Source: RH-AL1 sp050013235
GTDB taxonomy: Bacteria > Pseudomonadota > Alphaproteobacteria > Rhizobiales > Beijerinckiaceae
Assembly (NCBI GenBank): GCA_050013235.1
Contig: JBEKFQ010000008.1
Span: 1-64,000, forward strand
DNA length: 64,000 nucleotides
Direction: 5' to 3'
Each line of letters starts with the position of its first letter. Position 1 is the stretch's first letter. The position numbers and the translations under genes were made by a program. Shown one piece after another: positions 63,624 to 64,000 of this stretch. The notes below the pieces were generated by a model. The model was not told where the DNA came from. It saw nothing but the letters and a program-made list of their open reading frames with translations, and made no database searches.

Positions 63624-64000
63624 TCATCCCCAAAATCTGGACCGCTCGCGGGCATAGCGGCGCGCGAGGGCGGCGCAAGCGAAGAGTTGAATTTGATGGA
63701 ATAGCATCACCGGCAGCAAGATCATGCCGGCGCCTTGGCCCGCGAAGAGAATATTGGCCATGGGAATGCCTGCCGCCATGCTCTTCTTGGAGCCGCAGAA
63801 GACGATGGCGATCTCGTCTTGCCGCGAAAAGCCGAGCCGGCGGCTCAGAAAGGCCGTGAGCGCAAGGACCACCACGAGAATCAGAAAATCGACCGCCAGA
63901 ACCAACGCAAAATTGAGCGGGGTCAGTTGCGTCCAAATGCCCGCGACCATGCCCTCGCTGAAGGCGGCATAGACGATGAGGAGAATCGATCCGCGATCGG
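63624..64000 (-). CDS. Bile acid:sodium symporter family transporter, 3' part
   Basis: The C-terminal 125 residues of a membrane protein whose start lies beyond the right edge. LILVVVLALTAFLSRRLGF, IAIVFCGSKKSMAAGIPMANILF and MILLPVMLFHQIQLFACAALARRYA match SBF-like (PF13593, YfeH type) transporters, including the conserved GSKKS segment. Substrate unknown. Confidence 0.88.
   Translation of the reverse strand, partial: DRGSILLIVYAAFSEGMVAGIWTQLTPLNFALVLAVDFLILVVVLALTAFLSRRLGFSRQDEIAIVFCGSKKSMAAGIPMANILFAGQGAGMILLPVMLFHQIQLFACAALARRYARERSRFWG

Overview
The window is one contiguous piece of a GC-rich chromosome that looks alphaproteobacterial, most likely Hyphomicrobiales (Rhizobiales), possibly Beijerinckiaceae-like. 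The grounds are the C4-type 5-aminolevulinate synthase (HemA), an MbfA-type ferritin/VIT1 exporter preceded by an Irr-like ICE palindrome, a PodJ-like SEL1 protein, the ligase-associated DNA-repair cluster, the order ffh-rpsP-rimM-trmD, a glycerate kinase and typical Rhizobiales palindromic repeats. The family-level placement is inference. No rRNA, tRNA, CRISPR array, phage or intact insertion sequence was seen. Both ends cut a gene (an ABC ATPase on the left, a bile-acid-symporter-like transporter on the right).

Region 1 (1-9.4 kb) is envelope redox and uptake energisation: an exported peroxiredoxin, a cysteine-free rhodanese-fold protein, a Tat-exported dienelactone-hydrolase-like protein, cytochrome c', cytochrome b561, an Fe-S type Rrf2 regulator, tonB-exbB-exbD, an XRE-cupin regulator and a dihaem cytochrome c4. 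Region 2 (9.4-23.5 kb) is the most unusual part: a large TonB-dependent receptor, then divergently a DUF1549/DUF1553 protein with a haem motif, a DUF1501 protein and a class II cytochrome c (a module best known from Planctomycetes). A compact set follows: AhpD-like protein, acyl-CoA-dehydrogenase-like flavoprotein, a three-gene nitrate/sulfonate-type ABC transporter and serine acetyltransferase. A GATAGR-containing AT-rich motif recurs upstream of five of the transcription units in regions 1 and 2, suggesting one shared (perhaps sulfur or iron responsive) regulon.

Region 3 (23.5-29.7 kb) holds an exported protein with two DTG aspartyl-protease motifs, then trmD, rimM, rpsP and ffh, and a flavin amine oxidase. 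Region 4 (30-38.8 kb) has a DUF2513 protein and a ParDE toxin-antitoxin pair whose toxin seems to start at ATT. These are followed by the DNA-damage set (ATP-dependent ligase, exonuclease, helicase, PdeM phosphoesterase) with a small exported protein and a TPR-methyltransferase between its two halves. Region 5 (38.8-41.5 kb) is an accessory islet: an Imm52-like immunity protein, a frameshifted polymorphic toxin with a Tox-REase-5-like C-terminus, and a gene-poor AT-rich stretch.

Region 6 (41.5-64 kb) is mostly chromosomal housekeeping and signalling: glycerate kinase, SEL1/PodJ-like protein, MerR regulator, a symporter-hybrid histidine kinase, mscL, hemA, a metallo-beta-lactamase-fold hydrolase, an exported Gly/His protein ending in a 9-bp tandem repeat, a DUF1275 protein, trhO, a MYG1 homologue, an MHS-type MFS transporter, yaiI, a LuxR-type two-component pair, mbfA and the truncated transporter.
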